Assembly (NCBI GenBank): GCA_024275515.1
Contig: JAJRYZ010000268.1
Location: 1 to 44,133, forward strand
DNA: 44,133 nt
Origin: Spirochaetota bacterium
GTDB lineage: Bacteria; Spirochaetota; Spirochaetia; ARS1246
Direction of reading: 5' to 3'
The notes under the pieces are model-generated. The model saw only the letters and a list, made by a program, of their open reading frames with translations, did no database searches and was not told where the DNA came from. Below, in pieces: positions 14,858 through 24,255 of the stretch (positions are counted from its first letter, which is position 1; each line of letters starts with the position of its first letter). A program made the translations under genes and the position numbers.

Positions 14858-16261
14858 ATGACCTATAAGAAATCGATGGATGCAACGAAGCCGTACGATC
14901 TCGTCGTTTGCGGGGGAGGTCCCTCAGGGTGCGCTGCCGCACTCGCCGGCGCTCGCGACGGGCTCTCGGTGCTGCTCATCGAAGGAAGGGCGAATCTCGG
15001 CGGCGCCGCGACCTCCGGGCTGGTGTCGCACTGGCTTGGCGGACGAACCCAGGGCGGCGAGTGGGTGGTCGGAGGGCTGTTCCGTTCGCTTTCCATGGAA
15101 GCGGCGGACCGTCGGAGTGCGCTCATTCCGACGCTGCCGGTGGGAGTCCTCTACCAACCGCACGGTTGGCTTCCCTGGTTCATCCACGGCATCCCGCTCG
15201 ATCCGCACGGCGTGGCTCGGCTACTCGACGACCGCATGATCGATGCCGGCGTGGATTTCCTCCTCGACACGCAGGCGGTGGACGCCATCGTCGAGGGCAC
15301 CAGGATCAGCCACATCGTGATCCACAACAAGGGCGGATTCGCGGCGGTGCCGGCGAGGTGCGTGGTCGACGCCACCGGCGACGCCGACATTGCCGCGCTG
15401 TCGGGGTGCGGGGTCCGGAAGGGTCGCGACGAGGATGGGTTAATGACTCCGGTTACCCTTGTATTTCACGTATACGGAGTCGATCACCGCAAACTTTCGG
15501 AGACTATCAACCGCAACCGGACTCCGAAGTTCCGCGGGAAGATCCGGGAGCTCCGGGAGGCGGGAATCTGGAACTTCCCGTACGATGCATTCATTAGCGT
15601 GCAGCTTGTTGACGATGAGACGGCGATGATCAACACCTCGAGATTAACGGGAATCGACGGCACCGACGGCGCATCGGTAACCGAAGGATACGTCCGCGGG
15701 AGGAAGGAGACGGAGGAGCTGCTTGCCATCTTGCGTGACCACGTTCCCGGCTTCGAAAACGCCCAAGTCAAGGAGGTCGCTTCGATGCTCGGTGTTCGCG
15801 AAACGCGAAGAATCGTCGGCGACTTCGAGCTCACCGTGGGCGATCTGCAGCGCGATGCTTCCTTCGATGACACCGTGGGGTTCAGCATATACGGTTGGGA
15901 TCTTCCGGACCCGAAACGACCAAGTGTTCAACCGCTCGTCGACGAGTCGGGCCGGAAGTACGAGAGCCGCGTGAAGAAAAGCCTGAGCACGCCGATCCCG
16001 TACCGGATCATGCTGCCGAAGCCGATCGAGAATTTGATCTGCACCGGTCGGTGCGTCAGTGTGGAGCGCGACGTCCTCGGCCCGATTCGTGTGATGGCTC
16101 CCTCTATGGCCATGGGCGAGGCCGCGGGAGTTGCGGCGGCGATGGTGCGGGTCGCATTCGGCGAGGTCTCACCGGAGGCGCTCCGTGGGCGGCTACGCGA
16201 GTGCGGCGGCATTGTCGACCGTGAGGTCCTTCCCAAGATTGAACCGAGGGTGGACCCGTGA
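14858..16261 (+). CDS. FAD-dependent oxidoreductase
   Basis: 467-residue FAD_oxidored-type flavoprotein (the family common in glycan loci). The Rossmann motif VVCGGGPSGCAAALAGARDG is near the N-terminus, then IEGRANLGGAATSGLVSHWLGG. A second FAD-contact stretch is VVDATGDADIAALSG, and the C-terminal FAD site reads LICTGRCVSVERDVLGPIRVMAPSMAMGEAAGVAAA. It is soluble. The start could be ATG 14858 or ATG 14876; the latter is closer to the family start. It is divergent from the propeller protein and converges on the sialidase gene. It probably oxidises a sugar or sugar acid, but this is inference. Confidence 0.9.
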   Translation: MTYKKSMDATKPYDLVVCGGGPSGCAAALAGARDGLSVLLIEGRANLGGAATSGLVSHWLGGRTQGGEWVVGGLFRSLSMEAADRRSALIPTLPVGVLYQPHGWLPWFIHGIPLDPHGVARLLDDRMIDAGVDFLLDTQAVDAIVEGTRISHIVIHNKGGFAAVPARCVVDATGDADIAALSGCGVRKGRDEDGLMTPVTLVFHVYGVDHRKLSETINRNRTPKFRGKIRELREAGIWNFPYDAFISVQLVDDETAMINTSRLTGIDGTDGASVTEGYVRGRKETEELLAILRDHVPGFENAQVKEVASMLGVRETRRIVGDFELTVGDLQRDASFDDTVGFSIYGWDLPDPKRPSVQPLVDESGRKYESRVKKSLSTPIPYRIMLPKPIENLICTGRCVSVERDVLGPIRVMAPSMAMGEAAGVAAAMVRVAFGEVSPEALRGRLRECGGIVDREVLPKIEPRVDP

Positions 16262-16382
16262 GCGATCGACCCGCCGGCCTATCGGTAGGAGGTAAGAGAA
16301 AACAGAAGCGGCCGTTTGTAAAACTGAGAGCCGGAGGAACGGTCGGTGCGGAATCCGGCACGTGCCCAACCAGTCGAACGCG

Positions 16383-18068
16383 TTACCACAAATCCTCTTC
16401 CGTAATGCGATAGCATCTCAGTACCGGCTGCGGCCCCCCTGAGTTGATCGTGTGGAAACTACAGGAATTGTAGTCGGCGACGACTATCGTCCCGTCATCG
16501 AGTTGGGTCCAGTCACTGTAGCCTGAGTCCGACCCGTAATCGAGGACGACAACCCGGTCGCGCTGGAACTGATCCGGGTAGCCTCGTGCCGAGTCCCACT
16601 CCCAGTCGATCGAGTATCCGGCGGAATCCTCCACGCGTGCACAGGCGCGTCGCCATTGCGATTCGAGCTGTCCGCCCGAGCCGAATCGAACCACCTGCTG
16701 CAACAGACCGGGGTCGTCGGTGTGGAGCGTCGGAGCGCCGTCGATGTACACCCGGCAGTCTGCGGGACTTCGTTCGAGCCGGTAGGTGTGCCACACGCCG
16801 GTCTCCACCGTCGCGGTGGTGACTCCGGGGCCTTCCCAAACGGTGGCGTCTGCGACACAGCCGGACTCGTGGCTCGCCGTGGCGCTTCTCGCGAGGGAAA
16901 CGCGGCCGGCATCGATTCGCAAGCCGAATCCGGCCGAGAGCACGATTACGCCGGAGCCCGCCCCCCTGCGAAGCTCGATTTCGAGTAGCACGCGCGTATC
17001 TGCACTCAGCGCAGGGAAGAGCGAAAACTCGACCTCAGATTGTCTGCCCGATGCGGTATGAACGTGCATGATCCCGTCTCTTAGCGAACATCGATCACGC
17101 TCCCAGAGAAACGAGGTCGTCTGGAAAGCGAGGGTTTCCGCCGGGCTCCAAACGAAAGCGCACGTGGCCGGGGTACCCCACCGGTTCCGGTAGGTAACCA
17201 GCAGATTCCCGGATTGGAGCATTCGTACCACGGTTCGCTGTCCGTACACCGGCGACAGCGTCGGCGTCTGCCATGTGCGTCCGCCGTCATAGCTGTGAAC
17301 GATCCGACTCGGCTGTCCAAACTTCCCACCCCCATGTCCGATTCGGGTCAGTGCAAGCAGATGCCCGGGCTCGATCTCGACCGTCCCAACTTCCGAATCC
17401 CCGAAGTAGGGCGCATCGGTGACCACCCCAAGCGGCGACGAGGTGTTTCCCCCGTCGGTGGACCCGACGGCGACATTCCGGTAATAGACGTCGCCCCAGG
17501 GCGCCGGCGGCTGAAACATCCCCGGGTAACGGGCCGGTTCGGTTCGGGTATAGATGAGATTCCCGTTCCGGAGTTCGGTAATGTAGCCGGGCTCGCCGCC
17601 GACCGAGTCGATGTGGACCGGTTCGCTCCACGTGCGGCCGTTGTCGGAACTGAAGAGGAGGTAGTTATCCATGCCGCGGGCGGGCCGTTCCTGCCAACGG
17701 GTCAGCATCGGCCAGTCCTGTCCGGACGATCGTCTCCCCTGATCGCAGATTACTACCAGCCTTCCGTTCCGGAGACGGGAGAGTTGCGGAGCGACCCATA
17801 CCGACCGGTGTTCCCACACGTTCCGATGAGAGATGGAACGGTGTGCGCTCCAGCTCTTCCCACCGTCGGAGGACCGGGCGGTCATGATGTGCGTATACAC
17901 CCCGGTGTGCGAGTCCGAGAGACGGTAGGTCGCCACGAGTCCTTCGGGAGTGTTTTCGATTCCTGCGACCGAATGATACCAGCCGAGCGGATTCGGGCAG
18001 TGATCTGCGGATCCGATCGAGTTGTGGTCGGCTATGATAAATTTTGCCGCATCGCCGATGGATTTCAT
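16383..18068 (-). CDS. Exo-alpha-sialidase-like BNR-repeat protein with LamG-like C-terminal domain
   Basis: 561 residues. The first ~340 residues form a six-bladed propeller with Asp-boxes (SSDGGKSW, SSDNGRTW, STDGGN, SYDGGRTW) and arginines suited to a carboxylate substrate. Residues ~340-500 look like a concanavalin/LamG-type carbohydrate-binding sandwich (VLLEIELRRGAGSGVIV, WHTYRLERSPADCRVYIDG). A final propeller strand (GYSDWTQLDDGTIVVADYN) follows. So the lectin-like domain seems inserted before the last blade. No signal peptide is seen. AGGG precedes ATG 18068. It is divergent from the kinase gene with ~160 bp between, suggesting shared control. Confidence 0.85.
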   Translation of the reverse strand: MKSIGDAAKFIIADHNSIGSADHCPNPLGWYHSVAGIENTPEGLVATYRLSDSHTGVYTHIMTARSSDGGKSWSAHRSISHRNVWEHRSVWVAPQLSRLRNGRLVVICDQGRRSSGQDWPMLTRWQERPARGMDNYLLFSSDNGRTWSEPVHIDSVGGEPGYITELRNGNLIYTRTEPARYPGMFQPPAPWGDVYYRNVAVGSTDGGNTSSPLGVVTDAPYFGDSEVGTVEIEPGHLLALTRIGHGGGKFGQPSRIVHSYDGGRTWQTPTLSPVYGQRTVVRMLQSGNLLVTYRNRWGTPATCAFVWSPAETLAFQTTSFLWERDRCSLRDGIMHVHTASGRQSEVEFSLFPALSADTRVLLEIELRRGAGSGVIVLSAGFGLRIDAGRVSLARSATASHESGCVADATVWEGPGVTTATVETGVWHTYRLERSPADCRVYIDGAPTLHTDDPGLLQQVVRFGSGGQLESQWRRACARVEDSAGYSIDWEWDSARGYPDQFQRDRVVVLDYGSDSGYSDWTQLDDGTIVVADYNSCSFHTINSGGPQPVLRCYRITEEDLW

Positions 18069-18229
18069 GCCGAATACCCTATCAGTCTCGTCCCCACGTT
18101 TGCAAGTTTATCCGTGTAGTCGCTCCGGCGCCGAGCGGGCGAAACCCGGCCGATCGGCGCGTACGACGCGAGTGCCGGCACCGCCGTCGGGAGTTGCCGG
18201 CTGCGCCTGAAGGTGGTAGACACGAAGGA

Positions 18230-19459
18230 GTGTACGAATCACCTCGGCGTCGTGAAACGCTCTCGATCGTGACCGCAGGCATCTCGCTTGCCTGTCATCT
18301 CGCGGCGCTGTGGATCTACACGATTCTGCACGACGTCGGTCCCTCGTTTTCTGCGACCGACGCGCAGGTGGTCGTGCTCGGTTCGCTCTTGGGCGCCGGA
18401 GTGATCGGCTCGTATTTCGTCGAACCGAGATGGCTGTCGCGGTTAGTTTTTCTGGTGCGACTTCTGGTCTATTTTGCGCTTTTCACGCCGTATCCTGTGT
18501 GGTTCGACATGCGGTTGCTGCTCCTGACGGCAATCGTGTTTGAAATCGGGGTGTACGAACCGTATCCGATCAATCTCGTTGTGGCGGGTGCAGCGATCGG
18601 GACGAGTTTCGTGACGATGGAACTTGTGCAGATGATTTCCTTCGACGCCTCACCGACGATTATCCCTCGGGTGCTGCTGTTCACGCTGCTTCCGACGATC
18701 GTCGGCGTCACCGCGGGATTCCTCACGAGATACCGCGAGAGGCTTATCGAGGCCACCGAGGTGAACGACCGGCTCGACATCGCGGTGTCGCAGCTGTCTC
18801 GGAGCAACGTCATGCTGCAGGATGCAGCGTTCCACGCGGCGGAGAAGAGCCGCAACTCCGAGCGACACCGGATCGCACGGGAGATTCACGACACTATCGG
18901 TTACACACTTACGAACCTGATCATGATGATGGAAGCGGCCACCGATCTCGTGTTCGACTATCCGGAGCGCGTTCAGACGATGATGCAGGCCGCCCGAGCC
19001 CAGGCGAAGTCAGGTCTCGACGAGACACGCAGGTCACTTCGCGAGCTCCGGGAACAGGAAGACTCGCCGATCCGCGGACTGGCCGCGATCAAGCAGCTCG
19101 TTTCGACATACGACACCGTCGGAGCGGTCGAGGTCGAAGTCGAATACGGCAATGTGCCCGCAAGTTTCGGGGAAGAGGTCGACTCGATGCTGTTCCATTT
19201 CGTCCAGGAGGGTCTGACTAATGCCCTTCGGCATGGCCGCGCGACGCGGATTTGGGTTCGATTTTGGATGTCGGATGAGGGGTTGAAGGTCGTGATCAGA
19301 GACAACGGGCGAGGTTCGGTGGTCGTTACCGAGGGCATCGGGCTCTCGGGTATGCGGGAACGCGCCGCCAGATTCCGCGGCGCCATCGCGGCCGAGAACG
19401 TTGCAGATGGGTTTCAGACGTCGCTCATCCTACCGATGATTGCAGAGAGGAGTGAATAG
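18230..19459 (+). CDS. Membrane histidine kinase, NarL/DesK-type
   Basis: About 409 residues. Six transmembrane helices lie in residues 11-165 with almost no periplasmic loop, then a coiled-coil linker (~170-205). The HisKA_3 dimerisation helix has H220 in ERHRIAREIHDTIG, and the HATPase has its N-box EGLTNALRHG and G-box DNGRG, GLSGMRERA. The sensor is thus intramembrane or reads a membrane protein, as in DesK. GTG 18230 is taken as the start, but the ribosome-binding GAAGGAG is too close, so a nearby start may be used. The partner regulator starts 2 bp after the stop, and an ABC transporter follows. Confidence 0.9.
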   Translation: MYESPRRRETLSIVTAGISLACHLAALWIYTILHDVGPSFSATDAQVVVLGSLLGAGVIGSYFVEPRWLSRLVFLVRLLVYFALFTPYPVWFDMRLLLLTAIVFEIGVYEPYPINLVVAGAAIGTSFVTMELVQMISFDASPTIIPRVLLFTLLPTIVGVTAGFLTRYRERLIEATEVNDRLDIAVSQLSRSNVMLQDAAFHAAEKSRNSERHRIAREIHDTIGYTLTNLIMMMEAATDLVFDYPERVQTMMQAARAQAKSGLDETRRSLRELREQEDSPIRGLAAIKQLVSTYDTVGAVEVEVEYGNVPASFGEEVDSMLFHFVQEGLTNALRHGRATRIWVRFWMSDEGLKVVIRDNGRGSVVVTEGIGLSGMRERAARFRGAIAAENVADGFQTSLILPMIAERSE

Positions 19460-19461
19460 GC

Positions 19462-20145
19462 GTGGCGAGGATCCGGGTGCTTCTGGTGGATGATCAGAAG
19501 CTGTTTGTCGATTCGCTTCGAATCGTGCTCGAGTCACGGAGTGACGACATGGAGGTCATCGGTGTCGCCCTGAACGGTGTGGAAGCTATCGAGATAGCCG
19601 AGAGGTTGCATCCTGACGTGGTGCTGATGGACGTCCGAATGCCGGTGATGGACGGCGTCGAGGCAACGAGACGGCTTATGGCTACGCGTCCTGACACGAA
19701 AATCGTCATGTTGACCACGTACGACGACGACGAATACGTCGGTGATGCGATGAAGTATGGAGCGGCCGGGTATCTTCTGAAAAGTATACCACCGAGCGAG
19801 CTCGCGGCCTCCATACGGGTGGCTGCCACCGGCACGATCCAGATCTCACCCGGGGTTGCGGGGAAGCTGCTCAGGGAAGGGGCCGAAGCCCTGCTCGCGC
19901 GCGATGCGACGAGGCACCTTCCCGAGGACATCAGGGAACTGTGTGCAACGCTCACTGCGCGGGAGCGTGAGGTACTGTCGCTGCTCACCAAGGCGTACGA
20001 CAATCATCAGATCGCCGAGGTGCTCGGCATTGCCGACCAGACAGTGAAGAATCACGTTCACACGATTTACGAAAAGCTCTATGTCTCGAACCGGATGCAG
20101 CTCATACGACTCATGAACCGGATCAGCGGCACACCCGGCGGCTGA
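19462..20145 (+). CDS. NarL/LuxR-type response regulator
   Basis: 227 residues. The receiver domain (1-~120) has acidic D10, D11, phospho-acceptor D57 (VVLMDVRMP), T in VMLTTYDDD and the conserved K in YLLKS. The C-terminal LuxR-type helix-turn-helix (~160-220) reads LTAREREVLSLL, IAEVLGIADQTVKNHVHTIYEKL. It uses a GTG start right behind the kinase stop, so the two are co-translated. It likely controls the downstream transporter operon and perhaps the divergent sialidase. Confidence 0.95.
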   Translation: MARIRVLLVDDQKLFVDSLRIVLESRSDDMEVIGVALNGVEAIEIAERLHPDVVLMDVRMPVMDGVEATRRLMATRPDTKIVMLTTYDDDEYVGDAMKYGAAGYLLKSIPPSELAASIRVAATGTIQISPGVAGKLLREGAEALLARDATRHLPEDIRELCATLTAREREVLSLLTKAYDNHQIAEVLGIADQTVKNHVHTIYEKLYVSNRMQLIRLMNRISGTPGG

Positions 20146-20183
20146 AGGAGACTCCGGAACGGCGCATCCGCGTTTATTCCGAT

Positions 20184-20216
20184 ACCGAAGTACTAGCCGC
20201 ATCCGGTACTTTCGGT
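20184..20216 (+). repeat. Inverted repeat before the transporter genes
   Basis: ACCGAAGTAC and GTACTTTCGGT form an imperfect 10-bp stem (one bulged base) around a 12-base loop. It lies between the response regulator and the first permease. It could be an operator for the regulator or an RNA hairpin separating regulator from transporter expression. No U-tract follows. Confidence 0.4.
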
Positions 20217-20334
20217 CCTTTCGCGGAATGAATCCCTGTGGTACATAGAACCAATGTCGAATCTGGGCTCGGCGGTGAAGACATCCCGGAGGTCTCGGGA
20301 CCGTGGTCACGCACACGTGAATAGCTCGGGAAGA

Positions 20335-21249
20335 ATGGGCATCGAAGCTCGAATCTGGAAGTACCGTGAACGTTACGTGCTGCTGCTTCCGGCGGTGGTG
20401 CTGTTCATTGTTTTCCGCTATATCCCGATGGCGGGCATCGTCCTTGCCTGGAAGAAGTTCAACGTCCTCGGCGGGCTGTTCGGGAGTCCGTGGGCGGGGT
20501 GGACCTATTTCAGACGTCTCTTTACGGCGCCGGATTTCGCGCGAGTGCTTCGGAACACGATCTTTATCAACGGTGTGCTCAGGATGGGAATCGCCTTTCC
20601 TATGCCGATCATTTTCGCGCTCCTGCTAAATGAGATCTTCAACCTTCGGTTCAAACGGATCGTCCAAACGATCAGCTATTTGCCGCACTTTCTCTCTTGG
20701 GTCGTGGTCGCGAGTCTCATCCGGCCACTTACATCGATCAACGGCCCGGCCAACATGATCGTCCGCGCGCTCGGAATCGACGGCCCCGTCCTGTTCCTGC
20801 AGCGTCCCACCTGGTTTCTCATCATCATTACCGTGAGCGACATGTGGAAGGGCATCGGATGGGGCTCGATCATCTACCTCGCGGCGATCAGCGGTATCGA
20901 CCCGTCGCTCTACGAATCGGCGGAGATCGACGGCGCGAGACGGCTACAGAAGATGCGCTACATCACCCTTCCGTCCATCACGTTCGTTATCGTCATTCTC
21001 TTTCTGTTGCGCCTGGGTAACATCCTCGAGCTCGGCTTCGATCAGATTTTCAACCTCTACAACCCGCTCGTCTACAACGTCGGGGACATAATCGGTACCT
21101 ATGTGTACCGGGTCGGTCTGCAGGATTTCCGGTACAGCTTTGCGACGGCGGTGGGACTGTTTCAAAATGTCGTCGGACTTGTGGCGCTCGTCGGCGCCAA
21201 CTGGTTCGTCAAGAAGATCGGACACGCGGGAGCGTACACAGTTACATGA
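20335..21249 (+). CDS. ABC sugar transporter permease, LplB/CUT1 type
   Basis: About 304 residues and six membrane helices. The N-terminal ARIWKYRERYVLLLPA is typical of LplB-like permeases. The cytoplasmic EAA loop, which docks the ATPase, reads ESAEIDGARRLQKMRYITLP. ATG 20335 fits the family start, though in-frame ATG 20254 or GTG 20317 are possible and none has a strong ribosome-binding site. Its stop overlaps the next start as ATGA. No ATPase gene lies in the operon; such systems usually borrow a shared MsmX-type ATPase encoded elsewhere. Confidence 0.93.
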   Translation: MGIEARIWKYRERYVLLLPAVVLFIVFRYIPMAGIVLAWKKFNVLGGLFGSPWAGWTYFRRLFTAPDFARVLRNTIFINGVLRMGIAFPMPIIFALLLNEIFNLRFKRIVQTISYLPHFLSWVVVASLIRPLTSINGPANMIVRALGIDGPVLFLQRPTWFLIIITVSDMWKGIGWGSIIYLAAISGIDPSLYESAEIDGARRLQKMRYITLPSITFVIVILFLLRLGNILELGFDQIFNLYNPLVYNVGDIIGTYVYRVGLQDFRYSFATAVGLFQNVVGLVALVGANWFVKKIGHAGAYTVT

Positions 21250-22178
21250 ACACTATGAGTGGAACACCGGTAGATTTCGTCCATCGCACCGTCGGCAAGA
21301 TAGGAACGAGGACCGTCTCCGACCGGGCATTCATGTTCTCCGTGTACTTCATCATGGCGGCGTTCTCGCTGTCGATTCTCTATCCATTCTGGTATCTGCT
21401 CGTCGATTCGTTCAATACCCCGGACGCATCGATCCAGGACAGCATTAAACTCTGGCCGCTGGAGTTCACGTTCGCGAACTACGAGAAGGTATTCGACAGC
21501 GGTATCATCGGGACCGCGTACATCAACTCGATCTTTAAGACCGTCGTCGGCACGGCGGTTATTCTCGTGGTGAGCTTTACCGCGGCATTAGGACTCGCGG
21601 ACCAGGGACTACCCGGTATCAAGCACATCACGTTCTTCTTGGTCTTTACCATGTTTTTCTCCGGAGGGCTTATTCCGACATTCCTGTGGTATAAGCAGCT
21701 CGGGCTGTTGAACACGCGAGTATCCTGGATACTCCACCTCGCCGCAAACGCATATTACATCATCATTATGCGAAATTTCTTTCGCGAGATTCCGCATGAG
21801 CTCATCGAAAGCGCAACCATCGACGGCGCGACGTTGTATCAGGTGCTATTCCGGATCATCGTGCCGCTTTCGACACCGGTGGTTGCGACGGTGACGTTGT
21901 GGGCGGCGGTGCAGCACTGGAACGACTGGTTTTTTCCGCTCATTTTCACACCTCAGCGCGACCTGACGGTGCTCCAGGTACTTCTCCGTCGCGTCCTCAT
22001 CGAAAACCAGGTAACGAACGAGCTCGATATGCTCGAACAGGATGAGATGCGGATGATCACGGCGGAAACGATCAAAGCGGCGCTTTTGTTCGTCTCGATC
22101 GGTCCGATCATTGCGGCATACCCGTTCCTGCAGCGCTATTTCGTGAAGGGGATCATGCTCGGATCGGTGAAAGGGTAG
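21246..22178 (+). CDS. ABC sugar transporter permease, YtcP/LplC type
   Basis: 310 residues, six membrane helices and the EAA loop ESATIDGATLYQVLFRIIVPLS. It opens with a short tail, then AFMFSVYFIMAAFSLSILYPFWYLLVDSFN, as in YtcP-like partners of LplB. The ATG overlaps the preceding stop (ATGA), so the two permeases are co-translated and form the heterodimeric channel. The binding-protein gene follows after a 91-bp spacer carrying two small hairpins. Confidence 0.95.
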   Translation: MNTMSGTPVDFVHRTVGKIGTRTVSDRAFMFSVYFIMAAFSLSILYPFWYLLVDSFNTPDASIQDSIKLWPLEFTFANYEKVFDSGIIGTAYINSIFKTVVGTAVILVVSFTAALGLADQGLPGIKHITFFLVFTMFFSGGLIPTFLWYKQLGLLNTRVSWILHLAANAYYIIIMRNFFREIPHELIESATIDGATLYQVLFRIIVPLSTPVVATVTLWAAVQHWNDWFFPLIFTPQRDLTVLQVLLRRVLIENQVTNELDMLEQDEMRMITAETIKAALLFVSIGPIIAAYPFLQRYFVKGIMLGSVKG

Positions 22179-22228
22179 CCGGCCCGTGCGGCGTCAATCA
22201 GGCAATGCGCCCGAAGGAGGGCGATATA

Positions 22229-22243
22229 CCCCCGGTGCGGGGG
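22229..22243 (+). repeat. GC hairpin ahead of the binding-protein gene
   Basis: CCCCCG-GTG-CGGGGG is a perfect 6-bp stem with a 3-base loop, 26 bp before the start codon. A second small hairpin (CGCCC / GGGCG) lies just before it. Hairpins at this point in sugar-transporter operons often protect the binding-protein mRNA, raising its level over the permeases. That role is inferred here. Confidence 0.4.
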
Positions 22244-22269
22244 AATAGAGATTCCTTGAGGAGGGATGT

Positions 22270-23838
22270 ATGAGAATCGCTACGAAAGTTGTGGCAACGC
22301 TGCTGCTGTTGTCGCTAATGACGGTCGGCATGTTCGCCGCCGGGTCGCAGGAGGGCGCGATCAGCAAGGAGAAGCTCGTGATCACCGTGCGCCCATTCAC
22401 CATGCGGGGAACCACGCTCGCACCGGATTCGCCGACGGAGCTCTGGATCGAGGAGTACTTCAACGTCGAGCTCGAGCCGTGGTACGGCATCGACAACTAC
22501 GACACGGAGGCGGTGAACGTCAGGTTCGCTTCGGGAGACATCCCCGATTTCCTCGGCGGTTTCAGCGCGAGCTGGGTCGACCTCGGAATCGTGAAGGAAC
22601 TGTCTCAGGACATGATCAGACGGTATATGCCGGGCTACATGAAATGGGCCGATCACTACCTCGGCGACAAGGTCTGGCAGCGAACGGTCGTAGACGGTAC
22701 GAACTACGCGGTACCTACTGCGCTATCGATGGCCTCTACCGGCAAGGTTATGGGCTTCCGGGCCGACTGGCTGCGCAACGTCGGTTTTGAACCCGAACCG
22801 GTTCCGGGCACCTCGTTTTTCAAAGGTCCGGACACTCTCGAAGAGATCGAGGAAATCCTGTTGAAGTTCCGGAACGAGGATCCCGACGGGAACGGCAAAA
22901 AGGACTCCTACGGCTATACGGTATGGAAGAACAGCGCGTTGTTCAATTCGAACTTTCTCCCGAACGTATTCGGCGCCTACGGTATCCAGCTCTTCACCTG
23001 GGACGTGAAGGACGGCGAGGGGTACTACTCGATGGTAGACCCGAACTACCGCGAAGCGCTCAAGTACGTCAACACCTGGTGGGAGAAGGAGATCATCCAC
23101 CCGGACACGGTGACGATGGTGCGTGCGGACATGCTGCGGGCGATGTCGAACAACGAGTTCGGCGCATGGTCCGATCTTGATGCCTGGCAGTCGAACGTGG
23201 TCGGCGGACCGTGGGGCGCTTACCGCGAAAAGAATCCCGACGGCGACATCGCGTACTCGATTACGCCGGCCCGACCGGACGGTCAGCGCGGCACGTGGTT
23301 CCGGGACCCGAACTGGAATCCCTGGGCGATCGGTATCAAGGCGAGCGATGAGGTCACGGTAAAGATCCTCGAAATGGTCGAGGAGATGTACACCGACGCG
23401 GATGTGTACGCACGGATTTTCTACGGTGGTGCGCAGGGTGATACCTGGGAGTGGAATGCCGACGGTTACGCGGTGCCCATCAAGGGCAGGGCGGCAAAAG
23501 ACTCGGCCGCGAGCACCGCACTTGGGGTTCGCATGATCATCGGGAACATCCCGCACATCGTCCCCCCGGTCGACAAGGTGTACATCGAGCCCCGCCGACA
23601 TGCGCTGCAGACCTTCCTCGAAGAGAACCAGGTCTTTGGTCCGGGATACGGTTTCCGGCCGGCCTTCAACGACGAGGAACGGGCGCTGCTGTCGAACGTC
23701 TCGACGATCGAGCAGGAGTTCGCCTGGCAGGCGGTGACCGGGCAGATCGACATCGACGCCGCCTGGGACGGGTACGTGAAAAACATGATGGATGCCGGTC
23801 TCAGGAAACTGCTCGAGACCGTCAAAACGCAGGGATAG
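22270..23838 (+). CDS. Extracellular solute-binding protein, LplA-like
   Basis: 522 residues, the large cluster typical of LplB/YtcP systems. The Sec signal peptide (about 1-23) ends MFAAGSQEG and lacks a lipobox cysteine, as often seen in spirochaetes. Aromatic-rich ligand-cleft segments include WNPWAIGIKASDEV, GDTWEWNADGYAVP and the EF-hand-like DPDGNGKKDSYGYT calcium loop. GAGGAGGG sits just before ATG 22270. It delivers a sugar or glycan fragment to the upstream permeases and is the last gene before a strong terminator. Confidence 0.95.
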   Translation: MRIATKVVATLLLLSLMTVGMFAAGSQEGAISKEKLVITVRPFTMRGTTLAPDSPTELWIEEYFNVELEPWYGIDNYDTEAVNVRFASGDIPDFLGGFSASWVDLGIVKELSQDMIRRYMPGYMKWADHYLGDKVWQRTVVDGTNYAVPTALSMASTGKVMGFRADWLRNVGFEPEPVPGTSFFKGPDTLEEIEEILLKFRNEDPDGNGKKDSYGYTVWKNSALFNSNFLPNVFGAYGIQLFTWDVKDGEGYYSMVDPNYREALKYVNTWWEKEIIHPDTVTMVRADMLRAMSNNEFGAWSDLDAWQSNVVGGPWGAYREKNPDGDIAYSITPARPDGQRGTWFRDPNWNPWAIGIKASDEVTVKILEMVEEMYTDADVYARIFYGGAQGDTWEWNADGYAVPIKGRAAKDSAASTALGVRMIIGNIPHIVPPVDKVYIEPRRHALQTFLEENQVFGPGYGFRPAFNDEERALLSNVSTIEQEFAWQAVTGQIDIDAAWDGYVKNMMDAGLRKLLETVKTQG

Positions 23839-23887
23839 CCGCACAGGAACGTCGAAGTCTACTTCGGTTCCAGGCTCAAGCGCACGT

Positions 23888-23924
23888 GGGCGGCCGTTCC
23901 ATCCGGAATGGCCGCCCGTTTTGT
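23888..23924 (+). terminator. Rho-independent terminator of the transporter operon
   Basis: A 13-bp stem (GGGCGGCCGTTCC with GGAATGGCCGCCC, one G-T wobble) with a 4-base loop is followed by GTTTTGT. It lies 50 bp after the binding-protein stop and faces the right way to end the operon. Confidence 0.9.
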
Positions 23925-24255
23925 ATTGCTGATCGGATCGAGGATCGGGCTCGCGCGCCACTGTTGGACGCGCTGCGGGAATAATCAGCCAATTGCAACC
24001 GGCGGATGCCGGATGCTGTAGGGCGAAAACTCATCCGCGCTGTTGCGTGACGGCGAACGAGGCGAAACGATCGTCGCGACAGCCTCGAACGCCATTCTTG
24101 CAAGCCGCTTGCGTATTATGGCCATTTCCACCCGTTTTTCGTCCTATTGACTCGGATGAGTTTTTCTACCGCACAGGACGTCCGGTAGCCGAAGCACATT
24201 CCGCCGCCCCCCTTAATGTGGGGTCGTCCACAGGATTCTCGCCATATGGAAATGC
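23925..24255. other. Intergenic stretch between converging operons
   Basis: This lies between the transporter terminator and the epimerase stop. Frames here are short and unrecognisable. I see no RNA gene or repeat. Confidence 0.5.

Noticed and set aside
22720-23960. 412-codon minus-strand frame opposite the binding protein
   Set aside because: Mirror frame of the solute-binding-protein gene, with no domain features.
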